A DNA stretch of 64,000 nt, from positions 124,001-188,000 of the forward strand of contig JAJZVM010000001.1 in the NCBI GenBank assembly GCA_021845645.1, written 5' to 3'. Each line of letters starts with the position of its first letter. The stretch's first letter is position 1. The translations under genes and the position numbers were made by a program. The stretch is from Bacillota bacterium (GTDB taxonomy: Bacteria; Bacillota_E; JAJZYS01; JAJYTV01). Under the pieces are notes generated by a model that saw nothing but the letters and a program-made list of their open reading frames with translations, made no database searches and was not told where the DNA came from. Positions 31,508-40,783 of the stretch are shown piece by piece.

Positions 31508-32638
31508 TTACGCGCCCCACCGCCCGCCGCCCCCCACCGCGCTGGGCGGTGCACCCTGCCGCATGGCGAGGATCGCCTCTGCCCGCATGTCGCCCACCGC
31601 CGCACGAAGTTCATCCCGGCCGGCCTCGTGCAACGCCCGGTGTACGCTGCCGCACGCCGCCACCAGCCGCCGCCTCGCCGCAGGGCCGAACCCGGGCAGG
31701 AGCCCGAGCGGGAGCTGGTGGACGTACCGCGGGTAAGGCCGGGGACGACTGGGCGGCGGCATCGCCATGGCGCGATCGAGCACCCCCGTGACCACGCGGT
31801 GCGACGGGTCCGCGGCACAGCGAAGCTGTGGAGGATCCCCAGCCACCACATCGTCGCAGGCGAGGCAGAAGGTGCGGTGGTACTTACCGAAGGCAGGGTT
31901 CATGCCGTAGATGGTCGCGGCCTCCCCCGCCGCCAGCCGCCGCAGCACGGAAAATCCCCCTTCGGCGCCGGGCACGGCGTTGAGCTCCCGTCCGACGGTA
32001 TCCGGCCCGTGCGCATCCGAGCCGCCCAGGAGGCCGAGCAGGCCGATGGCACCGACGTGCCTCGCGATGTCGACGTCGGCCGACAGGCCGAGTTCGAGGC
32101 CGAGTCCCCCGGGATCCACGAACACGTCCTGCAGGGTCAGGCCCACGCCGAACAGGCCGCGGTGCGGCGTGAACGCGTGGGCGACCACCACGACACCCCC
32201 GGCCGCCTCGACGCCCCTGCGGAATTGGTCCGGCGAAAGGTGCAGCCGCTGGGTCGAGAGGGCCGGATTCTTCACGGCGTCGCTGTAGATGCGGAGGAGT
32301 TCCCGCACGCCCTCGAGTCCCGGCGCATAGGCGAGCAGGTGGAACGGCCCGTGTCCCGCCAGGCGGAACTCCGCCTCAAGGGCCCCTAGGATGCCGGTGC
32401 CGTGCCTGTCGACGAACATCCCGTCGGCGGCCTCAAGCAGTTCGCCATGCGCCAGCGCCGCCTCGAGATCCGCAAACCCCCGCGTCGTGCCCAGATCCAC
32501 GACGGCACCGAGTTGAGCGCCATAGCGGCGCAGGATGCGCGGCAGCGCCTCGAGCGTGAGATGGCGCGAGGCGCTCACCTTCACGGGTTCGCCGCGGCGG
32601 CTGGCGCCGAGATGGATGTGGGAGTCGACGAGGATCAC
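31508..32638 (-). CDS. PHP-domain endonuclease of the EndoQ/YqxK (TIGR00375) type
   Basis: 376 residues. PHP metal motifs: VDSHIHLGAS at the N-terminus, VVVAHAFTPH (about 180) and GGSDAHGPD (about 225). Next come a zinc-finger-like CLACDD...CAADPSH (about 285-310) and a C-terminal LLPGFGPAARRRL helix-hairpin-helix-like stretch. This matches EndoQ, which nicks DNA 5' of deaminated bases (uracil, hypoxanthine) and AP sites, known in Thermococcales and some Bacillus. GTG 32638 overlaps the nudF stop (GTGA), the same yqxK-nudF pairing as in Bacillus. No other assignment is as good, but substrate is inferred. Confidence 0.8.
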   Translation of the reverse strand: MILVDSHIHLGASRRGEPVKVSASRHLTLEALPRILRRYGAQLGAVVDLGTTRGFADLEAALAHGELLEAADGMFVDRHGTGILGALEAEFRLAGHGPFHLLAYAPGLEGVRELLRIYSDAVKNPALSTQRLHLSPDQFRRGVEAAGGVVVVAHAFTPHRGLFGVGLTLQDVFVDPGGLGLELGLSADVDIARHVGAIGLLGLLGGSDAHGPDTVGRELNAVPGAEGGFSVLRRLAAGEAATIYGMNPAFGKYHRTFCLACDDVVAGDPPQLRCAADPSHRVVTGVLDRAMAMPPPSRPRPYPRYVHQLPLGLLPGFGPAARRRLVAACGSVHRALHEAGRDELRAAVGDMRAEAILAMRQGAPPSAVGGGGRWGA

Positions 32639-33144
32639 AGAAGCAGAAGCCCCAAGGCCGTCTTGACGTCTCCCATCTGCCCGGCGCGGGCCATCGCGAT
32701 CGCCTCGCGCAGCGGCATGCGCACGAGCGAGATATCCTCGTCCACGTCCCCCGGAAGACGCGACGGCACGAGCTCCTCGGCGCGGAAGAAGTGGTACACC
32801 TCCGAGGAGTAGCCTGGCGCCGCGTAGCCTCGCAGGATCTCGGTGATGCGCAGGGGCTTGTAGCCGCACTCCTCCTGCAGTTCACGGACCGCCGTCTCGT
32901 GCGGATCCTCGCCGGGTTCGAGCGTGCCGGCGGGCAATTCCAGGATCTCCTCGCCTGTCGGGTGGCGGAACTGGCGCACGAGCAGCACGTCGTCCTCGAT
33001 CAGCGGAACCAGAACGACCGCGCCGGGGTGCTGCACCCATGCCCTGCGGTAGCGGTGCTCTCCGTCGTCGATCTCATCGACGAGCATGCGGAATGGACCC
33101 TCGTACACGGTCTGCCGCGCGACGATCCGCTCTCGTTCGCTCAT
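32635..33144 (-). CDS. nudF: ADP-ribose pyrophosphatase (Nudix)
   Basis: 169 residues. The Nudix box GTLEPGEDPHETAVRELQEE is complete, and 16 residues further PGYSSEVYHFF shows the Pro that marks ADP-ribose-type Nudix enzymes. It hydrolyses ADP-ribose to AMP and ribose-5-phosphate. ATG 33144 has GGAGGGCGGAGC upstream; the frame open beyond it lies past a terminator. It is translationally coupled to the EndoQ-like gene. Confidence 0.92.
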   Translation of the reverse strand: MSERERIVARQTVYEGPFRMLVDEIDDGEHRYRRAWVQHPGAVVLVPLIEDDVLLVRQFRHPTGEEILELPAGTLEPGEDPHETAVRELQEECGYKPLRITEILRGYAAPGYSSEVYHFFRAEELVPSRLPGDVDEDISLVRMPLREAIAMARAGQMGDVKTALGLLLL

Positions 33145-33237
33145 GCTCCGCCCTCCCTGTCGGTGTTCTTGCCTTGGGCGCTCCGGTCGACAGGCGTCGG
33201 TCCCTGATGCAAGCTTCCTCCCTGGCGCAACGCACAA

Positions 33238-33263
33238 GGCCCGCCCCTCGCCGGGGGCGGGCC
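33238..33263 (-). terminator. hairpin between lipA and nudF
   Basis: 10-bp arms GGCCCGCCCC/GGGGCGGGCC with a 6-nt loop, 29 bp beyond the lipA stop. There is no T run. It probably ends the keto-acid operon before nudF. Confidence 0.55.
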
Positions 33264-33291
33264 AGAGGCCTCCAGCCGGGCGAGCCGCCGG

Positions 33292-34197
33292 TCAGATCGC
33301 CGTCTCGACGGGCATCGCGGGAGTCCTGCCCGCTGGGATCTGCGTGTGCGCATGGTAGGAGGAGCGCACGAGCGGACCCGATTCGCAGTGGGCAAATCCG
33401 AGCTCCAGCGCTTCCTCTCGGATCTCGCCGAACTCGCCCGGCGTGTAGTAGCGCTCGAGCGGCAGGTGGTGCATCGTCGGGCGCAGGTACTGCCCCACCG
33501 TGACGATGTCGACACCGACGTAGCGGAGATCCTCGAGTGTGCGCCGGATCTCCTGCCGGTCCTCGCCGAGGCCCAGCATGATGCTGGACTTCGTGAACGA
33601 CCTCGGCTCCTGGAGCTTCGCCTGGCGCAACAGCTCCAGTGACCGCCGGTACTTCGCCTTCGAGCGCACGCGGTCCGACAGGCGCTCGACCGTCTCCACG
33701 TTGTGGTTGAGGATCTCGGGCCGGGCGTCCATCACGAGCCTGAGCGCGTCCCAGTCCCCTTGGAAGTCCGGGATCAGCACCTCGACCGAGCACTCCGGGC
33801 GCCGGCGGCGAATTGCGCGGATCGTCTCCGCGAAGATCGACGCACCACCGTCCAGCAGATCGTCGCGCGCCACGGACGTGACGACGACGTGCCTCAGGCC
33901 CATGTCCTCGACCACGCCGGCGACGCGCTCCGGTTCCTGCAGGTCGAGCTCGTTCGGCCGGCCGCTCTGCACGGCGCAGAAGCCGCAGTGCCGGGTGCAG
34001 ACCCGGCCGAGGATCATGAAGGTCGCCGTGCGGTTGTTCCAGCACTCCCCGAGGTTCGGGCAGCGCGCCTCCTCGCACACGGTGTGCAGAGAGTTGCCGC
34101 GCATCATCCCCTGGATTGCGGCGTAGTTGCCCCCGGTCGGCAGCTTGACCCGCAGCCACTCCGGACGGCGGCCGAGGTCCTTCTGCGCGAGCGGCAT
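33292..34197 (-). CDS. lipA: lipoyl synthase
   Basis: 301 residues, radical SAM. The auxiliary cluster motif [12 protein letters not shown] and the SAM cluster motif [10 protein letters not shown] are intact, as is the C-terminal RSSY serine segment. It inserts two sulfurs into octanoyl groups on carrier proteins. Its position one base after the E2 gene, whose lipoyl domain it would modify, gives a direct functional link. No lipB or lipM is in the window. Confidence 0.96.
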   Translation of the reverse strand: MPLAQKDLGRRPEWLRVKLPTGGNYAAIQGMMRGNSLHTVCEEARCPNLGECWNNRTATFMILGRVCTRHCGFCAVQSGRPNELDLQEPERVAGVVEDMGLRHVVVTSVARDDLLDGGASIFAETIRAIRRRRPECSVEVLIPDFQGDWDALRLVMDARPEILNHNVETVERLSDRVRSKAKYRRSLELLRQAKLQEPRSFTKSSIMLGLGEDRQEIRRTLEDLRYVGVDIVTVGQYLRPTMHHLPLERYYTPGEFGEIREEALELGFAHCESGPLVRSSYHAHTQIPAGRTPAMPVETAI

Positions 34198-34198
34198 C

Positions 34199-35503
34199 TC
34201 AGTACACCTGGGTGCTGGGACCCATGCCCTCGAGCCGCTTCTTGACCGACGCGAGGTACTGGTTCGCCGTCGCGCCGTCCAGGATGCGGTGGTCGAAGGA
34301 GAACGACAGGAACATCATCGAGCGTACGGCGATGGCGTCACCCTCCACGACCACCGGCCGCTTGACGATCGATTCCATGGAGAGGATGGCCGCCTGCGGC
34401 TGGTTGATGACCGGGGCGGAGAACACGGACCCGTACGAGCCCGGGTTGTTCACGGTGAAGGTCCCCCCCTCGAGGTCCGCGAGCGTCAGGCGCCCGGCGC
34501 GCGCCCGCGTGATCAGGTCGTTCGCCGCACGGGCAAGTCCGGCGATCGAATACCCGTCCGCATTGCGCAGCACCGGCACGACCAGTCCGTCCGGGACGGC
34601 CACCGCGACACCGACGTGGATCGCACCGTGGATGATGATCTTGTCGCCGCCCCAGCTGGCGTTGATCTGCGGAAACTCCCGCAGGGCCTCGACCGCGGCC
34701 TTCGTCACGAAGGGCAGGTAGGTCAGAGGCACGCCCTCCCGCGCTTCGAACTCGGCGCGCAAGGACTTGCGCAGGGCGACGACGGGGCTCATGTCCACCT
34801 CGAACCAGGCGGTGGCATGCGGCGACTCGTGCTTCGATCGTACCATGTGCTCGGCGATCGTGCGACGCATCGGGGTGAGCGGCAGGAAGCTGTCGCCGGC
34901 GATCGGCGCGGGCGGTGCCGACGGGGCAGGTGCCGCATGAGTCGGCACCGATGGCGCCGCAGCCGTGGGTGCTTGCAACGCAGGGGCGCTCGACGCGGGA
35001 GCGGCTACCGGCGCAGCCACCGCTGCGGCGGGGGACACCCGGAAGCGCTCGAGGTCCTCGCGCGTGACCCTGCCCTCTGCGCCCGTGCCGGGCACCAGGG
35101 CCAGGTCGACGCCCGCCTCCTGCGCAAGGCGCCGGACGTAAGGCGATGTGCGCACGCGTCCGCGCGCAGGGATCTGGGCCGCTGCTGCAGCCGCAACGGA
35201 CGCGGTGACTGACGGCGCCGGCTCGGAGGATGCCGCGGCGGCTGGAGGCGCCGCCTGTGCGGGGATCGGCTCCGCCGCCGCGCCGCTCTCCGCGATGTCG
35301 CAGATCGGCTCTCCCACCTTGAGCGTCTGGCCCTCGTCTGCAAGCAGGGCCGTCAAGGTGCCGCCAAACGGCGCGGGCACCTCTGCGTTCACCTTGTCCG
35401 TCGCCACCTCGCAGAGAGGCTCGTACTTCTCGACATGATCGCCGACCTTCTTGAGCCAGCGGCCGATGGTGCCTTCGGTGACGCTCTCCCCGAGCTGGGG
35501 CAT
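34199..35503 (-). CDS. bkdB: branched-chain 2-oxoacid dehydrogenase E2 (dihydrolipoyl acyltransferase)
   Basis: 434 residues from the first ATG: lipoyl domain with the modified Lys in [11 protein letters not shown], an Ala/Pro linker, a peripheral subunit-binding domain ([17 protein letters not shown]), a second Ala/Pro linker and the catalytic domain with the acyltransferase His-Asp in [10 protein letters not shown]. It transfers branched acyl groups to CoA. The AAGGAGG site is 22 bases from this ATG. An ATC four codons upstream (35515), giving [11 protein letters not shown], has proper spacing and matches family N-termini, so the true start may be AUC. It lies 34 bp after the E1 beta gene. 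Confidence 0.93.
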   Translation of the reverse strand: MPQLGESVTEGTIGRWLKKVGDHVEKYEPLCEVATDKVNAEVPAPFGGTLTALLADEGQTLKVGEPICDIAESGAAAEPIPAQAAPPAAAASSEPAPSVTASVAAAAAAQIPARGRVRTSPYVRRLAQEAGVDLALVPGTGAEGRVTREDLERFRVSPAAAVAAPVAAPASSAPALQAPTAAAPSVPTHAAPAPSAPPAPIAGDSFLPLTPMRRTIAEHMVRSKHESPHATAWFEVDMSPVVALRKSLRAEFEAREGVPLTYLPFVTKAAVEALREFPQINASWGGDKIIIHGAIHVGVAVAVPDGLVVPVLRNADGYSIAGLARAANDLITRARAGRLTLADLEGGTFTVNNPGSYGSVFSAPVINQPQAAILSMESIVKRPVVVEGDAIAVRSMMFLSFSFDHRILDGATANQYLASVKKRLEGMGPSTQVY

Positions 35504-35537
35504 CTGGACTTTGATGGCTTCCGACCTCCTTGGCGGG

Positions 35538-36521
35538 CTAGAGCGCGCAGAGCTCGCGGGCCGCCTGCGCGATCTTCTCCGGGTTAGGCATGAAGTGCTC
35601 CTCCTGCGGCGTGTTGAACGGCATGGCCGGGATGTCCGGTCCTGTCAGCCGCCGGATCGGCGCGTCCAGCTCGTAGAGGGCTCCTTCCGCGATCGTCGCC
35701 GCCACCTCAGCGCCGGCGCCCATGGTGTGGTTGGCCTCATGCACGATCAGCGCGCGGTGGGTGCCTGCCACCGACTGCAGGATCGCCTCGCGGTCGAGCG
35801 GGAGGAGGGTTCGCAGGTCGATGACCTCGGCCGAGATACCCTCCTGTGCCAGGGTCTGCGCGGCCTGCTCCGCATAGACGGCCATCAGGCCGTACGCGAA
35901 GATGCTGAGATCCTTGCCTGCGCGTACCAGCCGCGCCTTGCCGATCGGCACCGTCACGTCGCCCTCGGGGATCTCGCCGCGCACCAGGCGGTAGCTGCGC
36001 TTGTGCTCGAAGAAGACGACCGGGTCCTCGTCGCGGATGGCGGACTTGAGAAGCCCCTTGGCGTCGGCGGGAGTGGACGGGATGACGACCTTGAGGCCAG
36101 GCACGTGCATGAAGAAGGCCTCGACGCTCTGCGAGTGGTAAAGGCCACCGTGCACGCCGCCGCCGAACGGCGCGCGGATGACCATGGGCACGTGGAAGTC
36201 GTTGTCGGAGCGGTAGCGGATCTTCGCCGCCTCGCTCACGATCTGGTTGAACGCCGGGTGGATGAAGTCCGCGAACTGGATCTCGGCGATGGGCACGAGC
36301 CCGTTGAGGGCCATGCCGATGGCGACGCCGACGATGCCGGATTCGCCCAGCGGCGCGTCGATGACGCGCTGCTCGCCGTAGACGTCGACGAGGCCCTCCG
36401 ACGCGCGGAAGACGCCGCCGCGCTTGCCGACATCCTCACCCAGGAGCACGACGCGCTCATCGCGCGCCATCTCCTCGCTCATCGCTTCCCGGATGCCGTC
36501 GATGAGATTCTTTACGGCCAT
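35538..36521 (-). CDS. bkdAB: branched-chain 2-oxoacid dehydrogenase E1 beta subunit
   Basis: 327 residues, transketolase-like: N-terminal TPP-binding face (VVLLGEDVGKRGGVF; RVIDAPLGESGIVGVAIGMAL; AEIQFADF) and transketolase C domain (VIDLRTLLPLDREAI). It forms alpha2beta2 E1 with the preceding gene and decarboxylates leucine-, isoleucine- and valine-derived keto acids. AGGAGG precedes ATG 36521. The intergenic gap to E1 alpha is 13 bp. Confidence 0.94.
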   Translation of the reverse strand: MAVKNLIDGIREAMSEEMARDERVVLLGEDVGKRGGVFRASEGLVDVYGEQRVIDAPLGESGIVGVAIGMALNGLVPIAEIQFADFIHPAFNQIVSEAAKIRYRSDNDFHVPMVIRAPFGGGVHGGLYHSQSVEAFFMHVPGLKVVIPSTPADAKGLLKSAIRDEDPVVFFEHKRSYRLVRGEIPEGDVTVPIGKARLVRAGKDLSIFAYGLMAVYAEQAAQTLAQEGISAEVIDLRTLLPLDREAILQSVAGTHRALIVHEANHTMGAGAEVAATIAEGALYELDAPIRRLTGPDIPAMPFNTPQEEHFMPNPEKIAQAARELCAL

Positions 36522-36534
36522 GACGCCCTGCCTC

Positions 36535-37533
36535 CTAGTCCGCGTAGACGTGCGTGAACATGTCTTCGACCGGCGGGTAAGGCGCGGCCTCGGCGTAGGC
36601 GATCGCCTCGTCGACCTCCGCTTGCACCTCGGCCCGCAGGGCGCCGTCGTCCTCGGCCGTCATCATGCCCGCCTCGAGCACGTGCTGCTGCATGCGCAGG
36701 ATGGGGTCGCGCTCCTTCCACGCGTCGACCTCGTCGCGGCTGCGGTAGGTGCGGTCGTCATCGTCGGAGGAGTGCGGCAGGAGCCGGTACATCTTGAACT
36801 CGAGCAGCGTCGGGCCGTCACCGCGGCGCGCGCGCTCGGCCGCTTGCACGGTCGCCTCGTAGCAGGCGAAGAAGTCGGTGCCGTCGACGGTGACGCCGGC
36901 CATGCCGTAGCCGAGCGCGCGCTCGGCCACGTCCTGAACCGCCATCTCCTTGGCTTGCGGCGACGAGATGGCGTAGCCGTTGTTCTCCACCACGAACAGT
37001 ACGGGCAGCTTGTAGATCGACGCCCAGTTGAGCGCCTCGTGGAAGTCTCCCTGGCTCGTCGAGCCCTCGCCGAGCGCGGCCGCCGCGACGGCGTCCTCGC
37101 CGCGCATGCGGCTCGCGTAGGCGATGCCGACCGCATGCAGCACCTGCGTCGTGACAGGGCTCGAGCCCGTAATGACGTGACGCTCGCGCCAGCCGTAGTG
37201 CCCAGGCATCTGCCGCCCGCCCGACGTCACGTCCTCGGCCTTGCCGAGCAGGCTCAAAAAGGCCTGGCGCGCGGTGTAGCCCAAGGTCAGCATGACGCCG
37301 ATATCCCGGTAGTAGGGCAGGAAGAAGTCGGTCGGCCGGAGTCCGGCTGCCCAGCCTACCTGCGCGGCTTCCTGGCCGCGGCAAGGGATGACGAACGGCG
37401 CCTTGCCGGCGCGGTTCAGAACCCACATGCGCTCGTCGACGGTGCGGGCGAGCAGCATGTTGCGGTACATCTTGCGCACCTCGGCGGGACCGAGGGACGA
37501 CGTCGCCTTGGGCGACACCTTTGTCTTAGCCAT
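36535..37533 (-). CDS. bkdAA: branched-chain 2-oxoacid dehydrogenase E1 alpha subunit
   Basis: 332 residues with the TPP motif GEGSTSQGDFHEALNWA...NNGYAIS (GDG-type, here GEG) and the phosphorylation-loop region PHSSDDDDRTYR. Substrate type is inferred from neighbours (ptb, buk, bcd), as sequence alone does not fully separate pyruvate from branched-chain enzymes. GGAGGGAGG stands ten bases before ATG 37533. A 131-bp gap to buk could hold an internal promoter. Confidence 0.93.
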   Translation of the reverse strand: MAKTKVSPKATSSLGPAEVRKMYRNMLLARTVDERMWVLNRAGKAPFVIPCRGQEAAQVGWAAGLRPTDFFLPYYRDIGVMLTLGYTARQAFLSLLGKAEDVTSGGRQMPGHYGWRERHVITGSSPVTTQVLHAVGIAYASRMRGEDAVAAAALGEGSTSQGDFHEALNWASIYKLPVLFVVENNGYAISSPQAKEMAVQDVAERALGYGMAGVTVDGTDFFACYEATVQAAERARRGDGPTLLEFKMYRLLPHSSDDDDRTYRSRDEVDAWKERDPILRMQQHVLEAGMMTAEDDGALRAEVQAEVDEAIAYAEAAPYPPVEDMFTHVYAD

Positions 37534-37664
37534 CGATCGGGAACCTCCCTCCGCCTCTGCAGCCCCGTCACGGCAGGTGTCGGACGCTTGCCCGAAGCGC
37601 CGCCCTGCGGAGCCGAAACCCTGGTCCGAGAGTCCCTAGCCGTCCAGCGATCTCCATAGTCACC

Positions 37665-38753
37665 TTAGGCATGGGTCCTATCGTAGTCAAGCGCAGGCTC
37701 TCGGCCCTGCAGGACGCGCAGAGCACCCTGCGCGAGGGCCAGCATCTCGGACTCGCCGGGGAAGACGAAGTGCCTGCGCGCGACCCAGGAGACACGGCGC
37801 AGCACGGCGCGCATCAATGCCTGATCGTGCGCGAGCCCGCCGGTGAGCACGAGCGCATCCACAGGCCAGCCCGAGACGGCTGCCCGGCGTCCGATCTCGC
37901 GGGCGATGCCAAGCGCCAGAGCCCGGCGCACGAGGCCGCCTCTCCCCTTGTAGGGTATCCGGCGCAGGTCGTTGGTGCCCATCAGGTCCACGAGGCCACC
38001 GCGCCCGCTGATGCGCCGCCCCAGCACCTCACGCAGGTCGATGCGGCGGGCCTTGGCGGCACTATAGAGGGCGCCGATCGGCAGTGCGCCGGAGCGCTCC
38101 GCGGCGAACGGCCCGTCGCCGTCGAGCGCGTTGTTGACCTCGACGACACGGCCGTGGTCGTGCAGGCCCACCGTGATGCCGCCGCCCATGTGCGCCACCA
38201 CGAGTCGCAGGTCCTGGTAGCGCTCGCCCATCAGGGCCGCGGCGCGCAGCGCCATGGCGCGCTGGTTCAGGGCATGGAAGAGCGAGCGGCGCGGCCGCTC
38301 GGGCAGCCCGCTCACCCGCGCGACGTCCGCGAGTTCGTCCGTCACGACCGGGTCGACAAAGAAGGCGGGACAGTTGCCTAGGCGGGCGACCGCGGCCGCC
38401 AGAGGAGCCCCCAGATTCGAGGCGTGCTGACCGTAGCGTGCCTGCAGAAGCTCCTCGACGACCTGTTCGTCGATGCGGTAGGTGCCGCCGGGCAGGGGGT
38501 GGAGCAGTCCTCCCCTGCCGGCGACGGCGGTCAAACCTGCGAAATCCACCTGACGCGCGAAAAGCACCCGTTCAACTGCCGCCTGGCGCAGCGGAAGCTG
38601 CGCCGCCACCGTCGGAAAGGCGGCGAGCTCCTGTGCGTCGTGGTCGATCTCGTCGAACCAGATCCGCTGCTCGTCCTCGAAGTATCCAACCTTGGTCGAG
38701 GTTGAGCCCGGGTTGATGGCAAGGATGCGGCATGGGCCGCCGGCGGCTGCCAA
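37665..38753 (-). CDS. buk: butyrate / branched-chain fatty acid kinase
   Basis: 362 residues of the acetokinase (ASKHA) family: LAINPGSTSTKVGYF at the N-terminus, VVAHMGGGITVGLHDHGRVVEVNNALDGDGPFAAERSG in the middle (given here in short pieces: AHMGGGITVG, ALDGDGPF), and VLTGGLAHD. It makes ATP from butyryl- or isovaleryl-type phosphates produced by Ptb. The start is TTG 38753 with a weak AGGCG, four bases after the bcd stop, so translation is probably coupled. Confidence 0.93.
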   Translation of the reverse strand: MAAAGGPCRILAINPGSTSTKVGYFEDEQRIWFDEIDHDAQELAAFPTVAAQLPLRQAAVERVLFARQVDFAGLTAVAGRGGLLHPLPGGTYRIDEQVVEELLQARYGQHASNLGAPLAAAVARLGNCPAFFVDPVVTDELADVARVSGLPERPRRSLFHALNQRAMALRAAALMGERYQDLRLVVAHMGGGITVGLHDHGRVVEVNNALDGDGPFAAERSGALPIGALYSAAKARRIDLREVLGRRISGRGGLVDLMGTNDLRRIPYKGRGGLVRRALALGIAREIGRRAAVSGWPVDALVLTGGLAHDQALMRAVLRRVSWVARRHFVFPGESEMLALAQGALRVLQGREPALDYDRTHA

Positions 38754-38757
38754 GGTC

Positions 38758-39828
38758 TCAGCGCCTGGGCACGAACATGCGGTTCACGGCAGCCATCTGC
38801 CCGATGCGGGTTTCGGCCATGCGGTCCGCGGCCTCGTGCGGCAGGATGCCCTGCTCGCGCGCGATGCGGAAGATCTCGCGCATGCGGTCACCGATCTGCT
38901 CGACGCGCTTCTTGGCGCGGTCCGGGTGGTAGCCGTCCGGGTGCAGCTCTTCCGCAACATTGATCACGCCGCCGCCATTGGCGACGAAGTCCGGTGCGTA
39001 GACGATGCCGCGTTCGTGCAGCATCTTGCCGTGCCGCGGCTCCTTGAGCTGGTTGTTGGCGGATCCGACCACAACCTTCGCCTTGAGGCGCGCAACGGTG
39101 TCGTCGTTCAAGGTCGCGCCCAGCGCGCAGGGCATGTACACGTCGCATTCCTGGTCGTAGATCGCGTCGGCGTCCACTGGGGCCGCACCCCAGAGCCGCA
39201 CGGCCTCGGCAACCTTGTCCTGGTCGATGTCGCTGACGATCAGCACGGCGCCGTCGTCGTGCAGCTGCTGGCAGAGGATCATGCCGACGTGGCCCATGCC
39301 CTGAACGGCGATCCGCCGGCCCTTGATCTCCTCGGAGCCGAACGCCTCCTGCAAGGCGGCCTTGAGGGAGACGTAGACGCCCATCGCCGTGGCGCCGGAA
39401 GGGTCGCCCGAAGCCTCGGGCAAGCCGGCCACGAAGCGGGACTCCTCAGCGGCGATCGCCATGTCCGGAACCGAGGTGCCGACGTCCTCCGCCGTGATGT
39501 AGCGCCCGCCCAGCGTGTCGACGAAGCGTCCGATCGCGCGCATGATCATCTCGTTCTTCTCGCCGTGCCTGTGCTCGAGCACGACGGTCTTGCCGCCGCC
39601 GAGCCGCAGGCCCATCGCGGAGTTCTTGTAGGTCATGCCGCGCGAGAGGCGCATCACGTCCTCGATCGCCGCATCCTCGGACTCGTACGGCCACATGCGG
39701 CAGCCGCCGAGCGCCGGCCCGAGCGTCGTGTCGTGCACACCGATGATCATCCGGAGGCCCGTTGCCTTGTCGTAGCAGAACACCAGCTGCTCGTGGCCCA
39801 TCTCGGCCATCTTGTCGAAGATACCCAT
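38758..39828 (-). CDS. bcd: leucine (branched-chain amino acid) dehydrogenase
   Basis: 356 residues, Glu/Leu/Phe/Val dehydrogenase family. ALGGCRMWPY and the catalytic Lys segment LRLGGGKTVVL are present, with Asp in AEDVGTS and Rossmann GMGHVGMIL. It deaminates Leu, Ile and Val to the keto acids that feed the downstream E1/E2 complex. GAGGAGG lies ten bases before ATG 39828. It stands between ptb and buk, the same order as ptb-bcd-buk in Bacillus. Confidence 0.95.
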   Translation of the reverse strand: MGIFDKMAEMGHEQLVFCYDKATGLRMIIGVHDTTLGPALGGCRMWPYESEDAAIEDVMRLSRGMTYKNSAMGLRLGGGKTVVLEHRHGEKNEMIMRAIGRFVDTLGGRYITAEDVGTSVPDMAIAAEESRFVAGLPEASGDPSGATAMGVYVSLKAALQEAFGSEEIKGRRIAVQGMGHVGMILCQQLHDDGAVLIVSDIDQDKVAEAVRLWGAAPVDADAIYDQECDVYMPCALGATLNDDTVARLKAKVVVGSANNQLKEPRHGKMLHERGIVYAPDFVANGGGVINVAEELHPDGYHPDRAKKRVEQIGDRMREIFRIAREQGILPHEAADRMAETRIGQMAAVNRMFVPRR

Positions 39829-39846
39829 GGTTCTACCGCCTCCTCG

Positions 39847-40776
39847 TTAGTGTGCCGCGTGGATGTTCTGGCCCGCGGCGACGCGCATGCCGATGCCGAT
39901 GGAGAGAAGCTTGGCCTCCGGCGGATCCGCCCGCGAGGTCAGGACGATCGGGCACTGCGCGCCGAGCAGGATGCCGGCCGTACGCGCCCCCTGGAAATAC
40001 GTGAAGGCCTTGTAGAGCACGTTGCCCGCTTCGATGTTGGGGACCACGAGCAGATCTGGCTCACCCGCCACGGCGCTGCGGATGCCCTTGTGCAGCGCGG
40101 CCTCGCGCGAGATGGCGTTGTCGAGGGCCAGCGGGCCGTCGACGATGCAGCGCGGCAGCTGCCCGCGCTCGCTCATCTTCGAGAGGTTGGCCGCGTCCAC
40201 GGTCGCCGGCATGGCAGGATCGACGACCTCCACCGCGGCCAGCGCGGCGACGAGCGGCTCCTCGATGTCCAGGGCGTGCAGGGCCTCGACGGCATTGCGC
40301 ACGATCTCGGTCTTCATCAGCAGGTCCGGCTGTACGTTGACGGCCGCGTCGCTGAGGAAGTAAAGGCGGTGGTGCAGGGGGTCCTCCAGGACGGCGAGGT
40401 GCGACATCTTGCGCTCGCCCTTGCGCAGCCCGTGCTCGCGATCAAGGATGGCGCGCAAGAAGTCCGAGGTCTCGATGAGTCCCTTCATCAGCATCTCGGC
40501 CCGTCCGCTGCGCACCACGTCGACCGCGAGCCGCGCGGCCTGGCGCTCGTCGCTCGCCGCGATGATGCGGTCGTCGCCGGGGAGGCTGTAGCCGACCGCC
40601 TTCGCTGCGGCTTCCAGGCGTTCAGGGTCGCCGACGAGGATCGGCTCGACCCAGCCCTTGTCCTCGGCTTCCTTGATGGCGCTCAGGACCTCGGCGTCGC
40701 CGGCCGCGGCCACCGCGACCGGCACCCGACGGCTCGGCACCTCACCCAAAAGCTCATGGAAACTGCGAAAGTGCAT
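39847..40776 (-). CDS. ptb: phosphate butyryltransferase / branched-chain acyl phosphotransferase
   Basis: 309 residues, phosphotransacetylase/Ptb fold (PTA_PTB family). EAEDKGWVEPILVGDP, LMKGLIETSDFLRAIL and VPNIEAGNVLYKAF are typical. It converts acyl-CoA and phosphate to acyl phosphate for Buk. The start ATG 40776 has GTAGGAG upstream; the frame open above it is the shadow of the next gene. It is 18 bp upstream of bcd. Confidence 0.94.
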   Translation of the reverse strand: MHFRSFHELLGEVPSRRVPVAVAAAGDAEVLSAIKEAEDKGWVEPILVGDPERLEAAAKAVGYSLPGDDRIIAASDERQAARLAVDVVRSGRAEMLMKGLIETSDFLRAILDREHGLRKGERKMSHLAVLEDPLHHRLYFLSDAAVNVQPDLLMKTEIVRNAVEALHALDIEEPLVAALAAVEVVDPAMPATVDAANLSKMSERGQLPRCIVDGPLALDNAISREAALHKGIRSAVAGEPDLLVVPNIEAGNVLYKAFTYFQGARTAGILLGAQCPIVLTSRADPPEAKLLSIGIGMRVAAGQNIHAAH

Positions 40777-40783
40777 GGATCTC

